Shown piece by piece: positions 48,796 to 61,415 of a DNA stretch of 64,000 bases. Location: contig JAVHKY010000028.1 of the NCBI GenBank assembly GCA_035079385.1, positions 6,510,001-6,574,000 of the forward strand. The letters are read 5' to 3'. The notes under the pieces were generated by a model. That model did not search any database. It was not told the origin of the DNA and saw only the letters and a list, made by a program, of their open reading frames with translations. The stretch is from Aspidiotus rigidus. Its lineage: Eukaryota; Arthropoda; Insecta; Hemiptera; Diaspididae. Positions within the stretch are counted from its first letter, which is position 1, and every line of letters begins with the position of its first letter. The position numbers were made by a program, and so were the translations under genes.

Positions 48796-49765
48796 CTATT
48801 GGTTCAGTGATTGTATATCGTCGCCGCTAAGATTGGAATTCTCTATGTTTCCCAATACTCGTAAATTTGGCAATTTACGAGTATTTATAATCCACTCCTG
48901 TGTATATTTGTCCAGACCGCCCGCTCGGTGAATATACATGCATTCTGGCTTCGGATATTCAGTGATTGCCTCCTCTGAAAAAACAATTTCCTCCAACAGG
49001 CCTACTAATTGAGAACAGTAGATAATATGAAGTATCTTCAATTTTGCACTTTTCCTCAATATTTTGTTGATTGCATTCATTGTCACCACTTTGCCGAGTC
49101 GTATTTTTTGAAGGTGTGGCATGATTGGTAATACGTTATCGGCATTTGAGACAATGTTTGCTCCATCTACATCGAGTATCCGTAAATTTCGGCAATTTGG
49201 TACAAACTCTTCCAGATTGATGTTTGGCAAAATATCAATGGAATAGAATCCCAGGGAGAGTTCCTCTAGCACCTGTCCTTGAGGTCCGTTCAAATATTGG
49301 AACATACTCTTCAACCATTGAACGATGGACGGTATACTTTCTATACTGAGCGTGACTACAGTGGAAGGAATGGCGAATTGCATTTTTGGTAGAAAGATAG
49401 GTTCGGTTATTTTTAGTTTTCGAATTTGAGGAAAGCAGTTGGAGATTGTTTGCAATATATGTGGCGTCGTTCTAGAGCTGTTGACGCATTGTAGTTGGAA
49501 AGTGCTGTGTGGATGATTACTGATTTGGACGGTTTGTTCAAGTAATTCAAGAGCTCCTCCAATGGGACAGTTTTCTCCTAAAGATTCTAATTCAGGAATT
49601 TGGAGTAATGCAAGCAGAATACCGAAATTAGTGATCCCAGTGTTCGCGATATTGAGAAATTTAAGCGTTGAACACAGGCTATATCGCAATTCCTCGGGAA
49701 TGGTCATTAATTTTTTCGTTGATGAATTGTCATCGGCTTCAGACAGATATACCCGACGAAGAAAT
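48796..49765 (-). CDS. Leucine-rich-repeat protein, terminal exon
   Basis: After an acceptor (TTTTTTACAG, exon starts at 49765, split codon phase 2) an exon of 323 codons runs to TAG at 48796. It has irregular LRRs: LRYSLCSTLKFLNIANTGIT, FPQIRKLKITEPIFL, CRNLRILDVDGANIV, MPHLQKIRLGKVVT and AKLKILHIIYCSQLVGLLEE, ending near RKLPNLRVLGNIENSNLSG. The spacing (LxxLxIxxC/N-x-x) is of the cysteine-containing/F-box-associated type, where such proteins present substrates to ubiquitin ligases. No F-box is seen because upstream exons were not found; they should lie to the right of 49765. No signal peptide or membrane segment is visible, so it is probably intracellular. Family-level identity only. Confidence 0.7.
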
Positions 49766-50738
49766 CTGTAAAAAAGAATGATAATGTGTTGATGAATTTC
49801 GAGAAGCACTCTCGTGAATTCGTGAGAAAATAAAGAGATCGCGAGGTCGTTCTGTAAGAAATAATTTTCTGAAACATTTCATTCCCGGTACTCTGAGGAG
49901 CCTGAAGTTCTGCTAAAAAACTTTCACGCGTCTTTTTAAATTTTAAGAATAATTTTTTATTTCTTGCTTTTTTGAAGAAAACTTAATTTTATTAGCCTTA
50001 TCAGGACTTTTTATCTCATGGCAACTGATTGTTTTAAAAGTCTTGACCCAGAGTTTGAAGAAAGATTTCAGGAATTTTGTACCTCTGAAGAATGCTACAG
50101 GTAGTCGAGAGCAGGAATATTGTGACGTGAAAAAGGGTGAAAAGGAACTTTACAAGAGTTTGAAACAAAGTCCCCGCATTCCTCAATATTGTGAAACTTT
50201 GTTCACATTTGGTTTTGAGGAGGAGTCAGATTATGTTCAATTCCCGGAAGTTATTTTCAAAGGATTTTTTTCTGTGTGCAGATTGGAGCTGCAATTGTAT
50301 TCTGAAGTGCATGGAAAACAATAAGTTTGAGATGAAGAGTGAGTAACGCAATTTCAGGTTCCAGAAAAAAAGGGGTGAATGTCCAAATGAAACGACCTTA
50401 CATACGTGGATATGGACTTGAAAAAACTTTGACTTTCAAGGAGGGGAACTTGAAGATTTTTCATCACCGGGAAAAGTTGGTAAAGGAAGAACATTTTTCT
50501 TTCCCCGATCTTCTCTCTGCATTTGGATGTGGACTTTCAAACTGTTTGTTCTAAACACAATGATAGACATCAAGGTCTTTGAAAAGAGGTGTACTAAAAC
50601 GCAACCCGCATGTACATTTTTATTTTTATTATCGACCAGTTTCGTAATCCTAATGATATGCCCAATATCCCTAGTTAAATCTCTTGAATTGACTCGGCGC
50701 ACTACGAGTACAATGAATGGGCCGCTAAGTGAGACTAG

Positions 50739-52086
50739 TCCTGTAACCAGAACGCCGGAATTAAAGAGGAAAAGAAGAGAACTAAATCTACCGGTTTCAA
50801 CGAGGACCAATTTTCTAAAATTCGATGGAAAATTGAAACGGCTCCCTCTCTAAGAGAAGATTTTGTAAGCAATTTTGTATAAAGACAGTTCATTTTCTCC
50901 AAGTATGTACGTATTGTACGTCTTGTACCTACTTACAATATTTTTATGCATTTTACAGAAAACTATGATGTATGCATTGCGACCAGAGGTCGACGGGGGC
51001 TCGGATGCCGCCTATGTCCTTCTCTCGTACATCATACAGCTATGCCCGCGTGGAAAAGATCGTAAGGCTACCACTATCGATGAGCCAACAAAGAAAGACG
51101 ATTTTCATATCGATTGGCTGTGTGTTACCGATGTGTACGCTATTTACGAAGGTAAAAATATTTTTCCTTCTTTTACATGTATTAGAACTCAGAAAGTTAA
51201 GAAAATAGAGAAAATCTTTTTGAACCCTGACCTTGAAAATTCTTTCATTTTCATTTATTTTGTTGGATACCTACAATTTTAATAGGTAAGTGCTCGTTTT
51301 GAATTGAACAACCATGATCGGTACGTAAACTGTAAGCATTTCTAACATTAAAAAAAAATATATAAATCTATAATTGCGTTTCAATATCTAAAAGTACTAT
51401 TCATTCAATTCTAGCGACAAAAATCGTAGGATTTGTAGACATAAACTTCTTCTTTTGTGATAAGTTCACTTTGATATTAAAATGAGTCGTTGACTGAAAA
51501 ACTATTTCAACATTAGGAAAATGTTTCGTTGTAAGTAGGCTCGGTAGGTACTTACTCTATTTTAAAATTTAAAATAATGTTATTTTTGAATGAGACACAT
51601 CAGAAATGGCCGAAAAAGTACATACCAGTATTGAGAGACAAGGAGGAAGAAGAAAGACGATGGAATCGACTCTCGCATGACGAAAAAGTGAGGAAAATAG
51701 TAATCCGATGGCTGAAGACGCAGCGACAGGCAAGATCCCGTCTTATCAAAACCCGTAAAACGTTGTTCAATGCTGAAAGTAATGAACGTCTTCTTTGAAG
51801 ATTTCTTGAATAATTTCTTCTCAATTATTATTTGTATTTTTTTTTTTTTTTTTTAGGTGAGTCGTTGCCATCAGAAATAACTGGAGATGGAGATCCGCAA
51901 CAAATTCAAGTTGCTGAACAAAGTAAATATCTAATTAATTAATGTGGGCGTATTTTCCAAAAAATCTCTACCATAATGTTTTCTTGTTTATTACCAATTT
52001 CTTTTCTTTCTTCAGATAATTTGTTGCCACCAGAAGGAAACCGGAAACGTGGGGCGGAATGTGAAAATAATGATCTACAAATATAA
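50739..52086 (+). CDS. Five-exon gene (3' part), product not recognised
   Basis: Predicted exons are 50739-50864 (frame TKSTGFNEDQFSKIRWKIE, donor TTT/GTAAGC; the start could also be 50751), 50959-51151 (MMYALRPEVDGG, SDAAYVLLSYIIQLCPRGK, KKDDFHIDWLCVTDVYAIY), 51604-51778 (KWPKKYIPVLRDKEEEERRW, KIVIRWLKTQRQ), 51857-51922 (ESLPSEITGDGDPQQIQVAE) and 52016-52086 (NLLPPEGNRKRGAECENN, stop TAA at 52084). Junctions 1-2, 3-4 and 4-5 are phase-consistent and GT-AG. Junction 2-3 is not (phase 1 into phase 0), so an extra small exon between 51152 and 51603 is missing or one site is wrong. The C-terminal half is basic and coiled-coil-like, then acidic and Pro/Gln-rich. The second exon has a compact hydrophobic/polar core. 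No known domain recognised. A 5' end was not found; Ser-rich frames at 46.5-47.2 kb might belong to it. Confidence 0.55.
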
Positions 52087-52429
52087 ACTGTATTTTAATT
52101 GTACCTATTTTAGTCTGATTTTTTTCTTTTTAAATTGAGTATCTGGTGGATTGGGCTAATATACGTTCATTTTTTAATTATTTTCGAGTTTTTATTAATG
52201 AATCTATTTCTATACCCAACATACCCATGGCTCGGAACATGAGCACTACTCGCGTTAATTTCATTATTACAGAAAGTTTGTAGGTTTGATCACTTCATAA
52301 GGAAAATTTTTTTTTCAGTATTCTTATTCATTTTCTGCTATCAATAGAACTGTAGTAACATTTTTTGATGGGATTCCAAGGGTTGAAAAGGAGGAGGGAG
52401 CGTCACAATACAGGAATAATAGAGGCACA

Positions 52430-52800
52430 TTACCGCCACAACTGCAAAATTTCCGCGTCACAAGTAAGGAACAGTCGAGACACTGGCGTCGCGTCTGAAG
52501 AACAATTAAGGCACAATCGGGAAACGACTGCGTCACTACTGGAGATCATTACCGGCACTGTTTCCAGAAAATTTTCTCACTTGTGACGAATATGTGACCC
52601 ACATGTACCTACCGTCACATCAAGGCCACGTTAGCGTCTCATTTACTCAAAAGTTACTCGAATGTTCCTCATATGTGACAAATTTTCTCCACTTATTTCC
52701 TGCATTCCCCCGTCACATCTGGGGCACAAACTACCGTCACAAGCGTCACAATTCTCTTCGTCACACGTTTCTCAATTGTGACGAAATTTTGCACAACGGG
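52430..52800 (-). mobile_element. GTCAC/GTGAC-rich interspersed repeat, copy 2 (inverted partner)
   Basis: Reverse complement of 41774-42175 over about 370-400 bp. The outer end (GCACAACGGG at 52800) matches the start of copy 1 exactly, and homology ends near 52430 at AATAGAGGCACATTACCG. It is therefore a partial copy with one shared terminus. Confidence 0.85.
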
Positions 52801-52809
52801 TTGAAACTC

Positions 52810-53900
52810 GAAGTTTTGATATACAAGACGGATAATATGAAAGATGAAGAAGAAGAAGGGTTATCATTTTTGTTCAGCGTTCACGAGGTTTGAATGAGTT
52901 TGAAGGGAATAAATAAGAAATAACGAAAAACACTCCAATTCCTACTTTGTTCCCATCTTGCAAGACTTCTCGCGTGTCTCCTCCACTAAGAAAGACTGCA
53001 GTACAAAGTGAGATTGAAGATATCCAGAACACCGATCCGGAGAAAAGTATCATCTGTGCTGAAAAAAGGAATAAAATGAAATTACCCTACAATCTCAAAA
53101 GTTTTCTTCTTCAGAGAATCCGATGATTGTTTTGAGTTTTCGCTTATGGCGTAGGTACAGGCCTACGATTTAGAATTATTTGCCAATATTCACGAGAGAG
53201 GACGTAAGTACGAATCATCGGTGAACGACAGTTTTCGCAAACGTAATTCGAACGGCCACGTTCCACGTTTATCATTCAAGACCCCGTTTCTCTAGATTCG
53301 TGTTTTGGATCTATACGTCAATCTCACTTCGCAACTGATACAGAAGAGTTTCGGGGGGGATTATTTTGTAAAATCGATAGAATTCTTACGTCATCGTCAT
53401 GATTTAGCAGATTTCTTAGTTCTGGCTGTCATTTAAATTTTTAAGCAATGAAATTATCTCAAGTATGCTTTCTTCGTGATTATGAAACTTACTGCCGGTA
53501 AACTGTAGAAGAAATACCATGAGTACTCACTTCTCGAAGAACATCAGAGGGAGCTAATACAAAACGAAGCCGAAGCAAATTTTGAGGGCTGTATTCTTCT
53601 AAGCCTTTTCGAACTGACACTATGAAATTATTTCTCTAATTATCTTTTCACCGCAACAATAAAACTCTAGTCGTACTCGTAGAAAAAAATGTTATACTTT
53701 TTGCGCTTATAAATTGAATTTGTGTAAAATGAAGAAATTGAACGATTACCCAACAAGTCGAGGCCTGTCGACCGCTGCCGATCTCTTACCGTTTGTACTT
53801 AATACACATCTCTTGGCTCGAAGAATCTACGTTCATCTCGAAATATGGTTTGCAATTCGAAGAACCAATTATTGTACAACGTACAAGAAATTGAGTAAAA
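52810..53900. other. Gene-free interval
   Basis: No coding exon recognised and no RNA gene seen. Confidence 0.35.
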
Positions 53901-53907
53901 ATCAAAC

Positions 53908-54042
53908 GAGTTTATACTCCGTTCACGTTAAAAAAGGCTAGAAAGGAGTACCTTGAGAACGGAACGCTCCTGGTAATTTCAATCTACCGTTCTGTTCTCG
54001 AGATACTACTTTCTAGCCTTTCTCAACGTGAACAGAGTATAC
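53908..54042. repeat. Imperfect inverted repeat, about 60-bp arms
   Basis: TATACTCCGTTCACGTTA with GGCTAGAAAGGAGTACC and GAGAACGGAACG is mirrored by CGTTCTGTTCTCGAGA, ACTACTTTCTAGCC and CAACGTGAACAGAGTATA, around an 18-nt loop. MITE-like or hairpin-RNA-like. Confidence 0.75.
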
Positions 54043-54049
54043 ACAATAA

Positions 54050-57000
54050 CATTTATATTTTTAGCGCCAAATTTAGGGCAGCGTTGCCACTTCGTTGCGA
54101 TAGAATAATTTGTGGTGTTCAGACTCGAAAGCAGGTAAAGAAGAAAAAAATGAGATGTTTCAAGGGCTCTGCGGGAGTTAGTCCTTTTGCTATTGTAAGT
54201 CAACTTTACCTGCTGACTCACATTGTGTATAACTCTAACTTAGAACTACTTACTACCCCCCTAATATCTTCTCATTACTTATTTAGGAGAAGAAGATTTT
54301 ACGCTTTTGCGATCATTTTTGAGTAGCTTTGAAGCCTGCAAAACATCTAACAAAAGTCGTGTAAATCTAAGCAAAAAGCGCTACAAAGGCGAATTAGAAA
54401 GTTTTTAGATGACAGACGAATTTAATTGTCTTTTTTAACTAAACCATGCTTGTCGACGAATACGATACTCCTTTTGCCGAAATTTTTAGCTTCGACGATT
54501 TATTTTCCAGGATACGATGCCTCCCGTTAGTAATTTTGTATGAGATATTGACTAGAAAATATTCGAAGGAAAGATCAGACTCAGGTTACGGTATCCATAT
54601 AATAGGATGAGTAATGTTCATCCAATATCATCATAAGTACTTGGTAGTTCGGAGCTCGGTCATCTAAATCAGCAGCGCGTGTTCTCTAGTTCTTATTTTA
54701 TTAGTTAGTATTCATTTATTGCGATGCGCTCTAACGATTAGGTATAGAATATTTCATCGAATGGTGTACAAGTAGCAACGTCTTGGATAGAAGTTCAATC
54801 TAGGTAGGAGATGATAAATATTTCGTTGCGCGCAGGAAAGGCAACAGCGATTCAACGCTGATTCGACGGATGAACCTGTGATAAGCGTTTTGCGGAGAAG
54901 GAGAAGTAAGTGAACGTATGCTTAAAGTATACAGTCATTTCGTTACCTACGCTTGCATTATGCACTGTTCGTACTTCGAGAAGTTAATCTTTGTGTGATC
55001 GTCGAACACTTCGATAGTGAATTATATCGTCCGTATTGTTTTCGATTTTATTGGCATTTTTATAAGACACTTAATTCTGCCGTGTTATTCGGTTATTGTT
55101 GTTGGGTACGCTCCTACCCACTTCGGTTTCTTATTCGAATTGGCCGGTTATTCGATTTTTCGAGTTTTTCGCAGAACAATTGAGTGATAATTGCGAAGTA
55201 TCCATCGTGTCGGTAAGTAGATGCTTATATTTAAATCGAAGCCCTTCGAGCGAAATCGAAACAAACGACGTTTCTTTTTTTTGGAGTCAAGTATATATCA
55301 AATTAGTCGAATTGCATTAAAGAAAAGTGTTCGATGAGTAGAATCTGACGAGAAAGAAAACAGAAAACACCGAATGCGAGATCAGGGATTGGTGATGATT
55401 TGAAAATCGCAGCTGTTAGACTACAGACTGAAGGTGTTGATTTCCTCTAACACGAATACCTCGAAGTTACGAAAGTATCGCTTGGTTTGATTTCGTTCAA
55501 GCGGTCCGTATTATATTTACTTGTAGCCCGTATTTAGCATTTTATTTACGATATAATTATTGTTCGCCCTTAATTGCGTTGTGCTTTTTCTGGTTATGCT
55601 GAGCGATTAGTTGACGGCTGTTACAAATGCGTTTTCGTTCGCGTGGCCATTTACGCACACGCGTTGTTGTTCCTAAATCGTAATAGTTTACGCAAACCCC
55701 TTGCGCCAAGCCCCAACCAATCGCTCACCAACTGTTGTCGTACAAAGTTAAATTGACGTACATATCCAAATTAACGATCAGGCAAACTGTATCTTTCGGA
55801 AGATTGGTGCGAGTGTGTGAATCGTGATAACACACTACTATTACTTCATTCAAGGAACACAGGGAAAAATTCAGATCTAAGAAATTAGAGCTTTCTTTCA
55901 CGTAGGATGAACACTCTACTCTGAATTGTGTTGAAATCATGAAATGAACGTTGGATATGTCAAAATTTTGATGTACATCCAAACCACGACTCCAAAACGT
56001 CAATATTGGAAGGAGGGATGCTCGTATCGGAAAACTAGTATGATAATTGGATTTTTCATCGAAAAATCATTTTAGTAACGTATATTTACATCTCAATTAG
56101 CGGCATTAATTTTATTCTAAGAAAATGAAACTTCTTCTCGATTGTCGATTTGGATATACGTAAGTACGTCAATCCAACTTTGTACGGCAGAACTGTTTGT
56201 TGCTCGTACATCGAAGAAATTTTTCGTGACGTAGGTAGATATAGAAATCGAGTATCGTATCAGCTTTTAGATACGGACTCTTCGTTGATGAAATTGTTCT
56301 AACGCGTACGCTTATCTTATTTATTCAGTTTATATTACGTTCACGTATACTTTGTTCCTTGAAATGAACGTTGATTTATTCAGTTTATATTACGTTCACG
56401 TATACTTTGTTCCTTGAAATGAACGTTGAAACCAGAACGGAGGGCTGACGTAAGAATTCCGCGCTATTCGACTCGCAACTGTGATAAACACCTCGGTATC
56501 GTTTTTTTTAAGCCCAATTACTGTATACGAGGGTGAGAATCGAAGACATTATTATTTGCTTTACGGACGCTCTTTACATGAACAAAGCACTTTCGTGTCG
56601 ATCAAATCGATTTATCTCGTAATCCGCTTCCGTCATTAGGTATTGATAGCTCAGAAATTTTATTGCTCGAGTCTAGTATTTTCGGCAAAGTTTTCGATAG
56701 GTGTGGAAAAGACATTCGAAATGTTGGGATGATCATTGCATGAAAGACAGTAAGAGAAAGTACACACTGTACAGAGTTCATTTGTATCTAGACATATTAA
56801 GTTATTCGGTTAACTGTGATGATGCAATTGAGCTTCAGCTTCTGATGAGGTTTTTCCCTCACGAACGAGAAAAAATTGTCGTATTTTGTTGTATGAGAAG
56901 CCGTTTCTCGAGTATCTAGGCCTATTTCTCAACGCTGCGAACACCATACCATTTTTCGATATCACGTTACCTTGCATCATCCATTCCTTAAGTTGCTGCG

Positions 57001-58300
57001 AAGCTGCAAATCGAATATCTAGAACCTAGCTGCATTTCAGGTATTTCTCATTTCAATTCAAACGGCAGAATTTCGGCAAATTGTGATACGCTATCGTGGG
57101 ATGGAAAGCGGTTCGCCAACCCCTTAGACTTTGACTAACAGGCTCATAAGTTGTTCAACAAATTTGCAAGATTAGCTCACGGTTTTTTGCTCATTTTAAC
57201 AGCTCAATAACATCTACCTTTTGGCTTAGCAAAAAACAACTCCGGAGCTGAATAATCCGGAACGAATGAATGCGGATCGGCTTCAGATTTAAGCTAATGC
57301 GTTTTTGCTTAATGACTGGCTTTTAAGTAAATGAAAATTGCCAAAAACTTAGGTTTAAGTGGCAGAAGCGACTTATGCTTTGGTTTACGCGATTGGTGGC
57401 TTGAACTTTCCATCCCTGCCGAAAAGTTCGCTGGATTTTTGTCTTTAAGCGGTAGGAATTAGTACGAGCTCATCAAGTTATTTGAATCAGATAGCAGAGC
57501 TGGTGGCCTTACACCGACAAGTAACAGCAGTCAATGTATTTCTTACGGAGTTTTCGGGATTGTGTGATGTAGCAACGATTACGCGGAACAAACTTTCGGG
57601 TAGGTAGTTGTTTTTTTTTTGTTTTGTCATCGATAGCACGCACTGCGATAGTATTGGTGTAAAGATGAAGTCGTACAATCCACATTCGTGCATCCATATC
57701 ATCTCTTAGTCTACCGCCGCTTCGCGGAGGTATTTTTTCCTATGCTTCCTAGTTTCGTCTATCCTTATCAAATGTCTATCCTTGTCTTTCTTTCTTCTCC
57801 CACCATCGCATCTCCACCACAATCTATTACAGTGAGCGTATACGAGTGAATTTTTGAGGTTCACCGGTGAGCTTCGGGGCTCGTTGGTGAAAAGAAAGTA
57901 CGTTCGGACATTCGACGTCGAAAGACGATTGAGGTAGTCAGGGCTGGTTCCCTAAGGTAAAGGGGAATCGAGGTAAGAGTCGGATGTGATTAATCTGATG
58001 TTGAGATTTAATTACGACGATTCGATGTAGTAGATACGAACTTTTGTCTCAAGTCTCGTCCGCCTTGGTAGAGCTGTGTCAATTTGTTATGAAGTTTTAT
58101 GTCTAAGTTCGTGTATTGTTGCTTGTATGCCTCTACTCATACCCTGGTACATCGCAATTAATTGTTTAGTATCCTTGGTCATCATCGTTTCCCGCCGCGT
58201 CGCTGTTCAGTTCCCTCACCTTGATTCTTACAACGACTATGCGCTACCATCGTAAACTCAGTTCGCATTTGAATGACACTAGCTGAAAAGCGCTCTGAAA
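54050..58300. other. Gene-poor interval, slightly higher GC
   Basis: No splice-supported exon. Base composition is more balanced than in the AT-rich left part, and CpG-containing words are frequent, so an unrecognised promoter or 5' exon is possible. Specific repeats are listed separately. Confidence 0.35.
56320..56429 (+). repeat. Exact tandem duplication, 55-bp unit
   Basis: Two identical adjacent copies that begin TTTATTCAGTTTATATTACG and end GAAATGAACGTTGA. Confidence 0.9.
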
Positions 58301-58303
58301 AAA

Positions 58304-58336
<33 letters not shown>

Positions 58337-58338
58337 AG
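58301..58338 (+). repeat. GA-rich microsatellite
   Basis: Interrupted GAGAAA/GAGA run following an A stretch. Confidence 0.8.
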
Positions 58339-59204
58339 ATATGCCGTTCAACAGGTTCCAATATGGACGTCGACCATGTATAAGTTCCCTCTCTTTCATC
58401 GTTTGTACGTTCTTCGTCACCGCATATTTCAGCCAGTTACGAACGAATCGAATTCAATGCGCGCGCTACCTAAAAATCGTATTTTTTTGCCGTCCATTGC
58501 GCCATATCAATGCATTAGGTACATTTTTTCTTGGAATAATATTTGCTGTCAAGGAAATTCTATTCAGGAAAATGATATTCTATTTATTTCAAAGGAAGAA
58601 GTATTCTTTCTCGTAATTATCGGTGATAAATTATAATGCTCATTGAACACCGATCGAATGCGTTGTATGAGAAGAAAATTTTCACATTGAAAGGGAATTC
58701 TGATTATCGCTAGATAACTCGGAAAGTAATGCTGACTTCTGTTGAAATTTTTTCCTTCGTAAAATTCTCTTTCTAACGAGTGGAATTTTAAGCAAACCGA
58801 CCGAATCAATTTTGAGTAACCCGTCATTGAGAAACGCGAATTTTACATACCTACCTATTCTCCATCTACGCTGTGTTGAATTTTCGTACCCTGAAATCGT
58901 TTCTATAGTTTATCCCACCAGATGTCGCAAAGTCGCACTCATGTATTCTTATGGGGAAAAGAAATTTCACAGATCCGCTCAAAGTTTGACGCATATGAAA
59001 GGAAATTTTATGCAGAATAAATTCATATCTCTTCATTTTTTTGAAAAACTGAATATTTGTGGAGGAAAATGAGTTTTAGTGACAACTCTCCATAAGAGGC
59101 TGTGTTAAAGTGCTGAAGGTTGACTGCAGCGATTTTTGTACGTGTGGTAGAACCAACGAACTATCGAAGTAAGCGATCTTGTGTTTTTAGAGGTCTATAA
59201 AAAA

Positions 59205-59360
59205 TCCCCTATGTGCTAAGTTCAAAATTACGCCGGTAGGAGCGGTTTTGAATACCTCCAATGTGCACCATTCAGAAAAGGTGGTCTCGAATACCTCCTA
59301 TGTGCAGAGCAAACCTCTTATGTGCATTAATTAGAGCCAGGAATTCCTCCTATGTGCATT
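59205..59360 (+). repeat. Irregular array of CCTCCTATGTGC motifs
   Basis: Five copies (CCCCTATGTGC, CCTCCAATGTGC, CCTCCTATGTGC, CCTCTTATGTGC, CCTCCTATGTGC), usually preceded by AATA or AATT, spaced 19-49 bp apart. Confidence 0.7.
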
Positions 59361-60584
59361 TATCGCCCAATACCGCCGTATTTCAGAGAATTTTGAAAAT
59401 TTTTTGTTACTACTGTGTCAAAGAAGCTTTTCCACATTAAATGCACGTTTCCAAAGTATTTTAGCCTTCTTTTCACAAAATAATCAGTTTTTTGCTTCTC
59501 CTGTAAAATTTTATTTTTGCCACATCGGAGGTTTTTTCCGATCCAACGACGAAATGACTTAGTCTTATTTCCCTTCTGAAGTCCTAGAGAAAACTGCCGT
59601 CGAAACCATCATTTAAGCCGCTGTTGATTCCCTTGATTCCCTCTTTCTTATTAGTTGAAGCTGTTCGTTGTTCCCGCTTTGAATGTCTAAAACCCTTCGT
59701 ATTCGTGGGCTTCAACATGGAATAAATAATGTTGACCGAGCGACGCGTCACCCGGTCGAATTTCACTATCGCATACTTCTCAAGTTCTTATGCAGCTTTA
59801 CTGCCCACATTGCAACAGAAAAATTTCATAATGTTGATCAAGTCTTCGTCTGTCCTTTTATTCCACCTCGCAATCACTTCGTATAATTTTTGATTAATGC
59901 TTCACCTTTAGTAAACATTTCGATATGCGCATATAACGTTCTCCTCTTCCTCCACTAAATAGGTCTTTCACCTTTGTAGAGAAATTTTGCTACGAAAATT
60001 CATATCACATCTCGAATTCAACTCATTACCTGTACTTCAACACGGAGCCAAAAAGAATATGTACCTATTTTTTCGGTGTTGCAAATCACTGGGCACTGTT
60101 TGACTGCGGATCTTCTTTCATTCATTTTTCATTTTATCTGGAGGTTCAGGACCTTTATATCTCGCTTCAGACAACATCTAGAGCCTTAATTTTTCTTTTA
60201 AGGTCATTAGTTTGTCGCTGTGGAATGATTAAGGAAATGAATGGATAGTAGGTAAAAAGCCTGCCATACCTCTGAAGCATTACCTCAGTCTGTATAGAGG
60301 CATGGGACGCACTCAGTCGTCTTCTATATGAGAAACTGGATGTAATTTTCACAATTCTTTCTCAAACCCAGTTCCTTTTTCTTAGGTAGTTTCAAACTCT
60401 AACGACTATAACTGATGACTTGCACCTTATTTCGTCAACTGCTCAGAATATTGCCTTCATTAACTGTTTAATTGAGGCCAGCAGTGAAACTGTTTTATGG
60501 GGGTTTCTTTATTTATACTTTTTCTAAATAAAGATTAAACTTGTTCTTCACTACCTCGGGAGTTTAAACTCGAAAGTCCATATT

Positions 60585-60775
60585 TCTTCAAGTCCCCCCA
60601 CTCTATCAGATGCAGCTCAATGCTCAAAATTTTTCAAACCCCTCTCTCATGATAAATTTTTCCAAACCCCACTCCTATCTTCTATAACTCCAGGATCGAA
60701 CTCAATATTTAAAATTTTTACATTACGCTTCTATCATATATTGCTTGGTGGTCGAAATTTTTCGGAGTCACGTTT
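60585..60775 (-). repeat. Reverse-oriented relative of the 1714-1915 tandem repeat
   Basis: Read on the minus strand: GAAAAATTTCGACCACC, then ATATATGATAGAAG, later GGTTTGGAAAAATTT and GGGGACTTGAAGAAAT. These match the unit order of the 48-bp repeat at the window's left end, with more divergence. Confidence 0.5.
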
Positions 60776-60879
60776 TGCCAGGGCGGCCAGCGCTCGTCAT
60801 TTTTCTTCAATTTACCCTCTCTCCTTCCCCCATTAAATAGGTTCGCTGTTGAAAACCAGCCATACCCTAACATTCAAAT

Positions 60880-61315
60880 AACAGGCATACAAACATATCA
60901 TCGTTGTCACAGTCGCGTTTCTACAGACAGACAAACATTCTAAGATTTCCGTACATCCGGTACCTAATATTAAAAAAATAATAAGAACACATCTCTAACG
61001 TGCTGTAATTCAGAAGGTAGCACTAAAATCCGATTGTCAAGAATACAAGATGTGAGGGTAGGAAAGAGATACAGTAGACAGTTGCATGTGTGAATCGAAA
61101 TCGCGTCGAGTGATGCATACAGCGAGAATACACAATTTTTAATAAGAACTGTTTTTCTGTGGGAGCTAAAATTTTCATTTATGGTTTAAAATTTGTTCTG
61201 GAATAATACGAATATGTGGCGAAGATTTCGAGTCGATAGGTACAGCGGTTCTCGAGTTATAAAAGGACAGACAAACAGACAAACTTTCCACTTTATATAT
61301 TAGATTTCCCCGTCT
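60880..61315 (+). mobile_element. Possible non-LTR retroelement or SINE tails
   Basis: Two ends of the form 'CTACAGACAGACAAACATTC' (60940-60960) and 'ACAGACAAACAGACAAACTT' followed by TATATATTA (61265-61302), the second preceded by TCGAGTTATAAAAGG. Similar tails occur on RTE-like elements. No coding remnant was found. Confidence 0.3.
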
Positions 61316-61415
61316 ATAGGACCGACCAAGACAATGCATGCTCTCCATATTATTCGGTTACGTCCAAACGATTTTCATTAAAAACTTTTCTCAATTTATA
61401 ATTTTTTTTTTTCAG

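Noticed and set aside
50043..50324. 93-codon plus-strand frame starting MTQSLKKDFRNF
   Set aside because: Composition is plausible, but it ends in a stop with no donor that joins the gene at 50739-52086, and no family was recognised.
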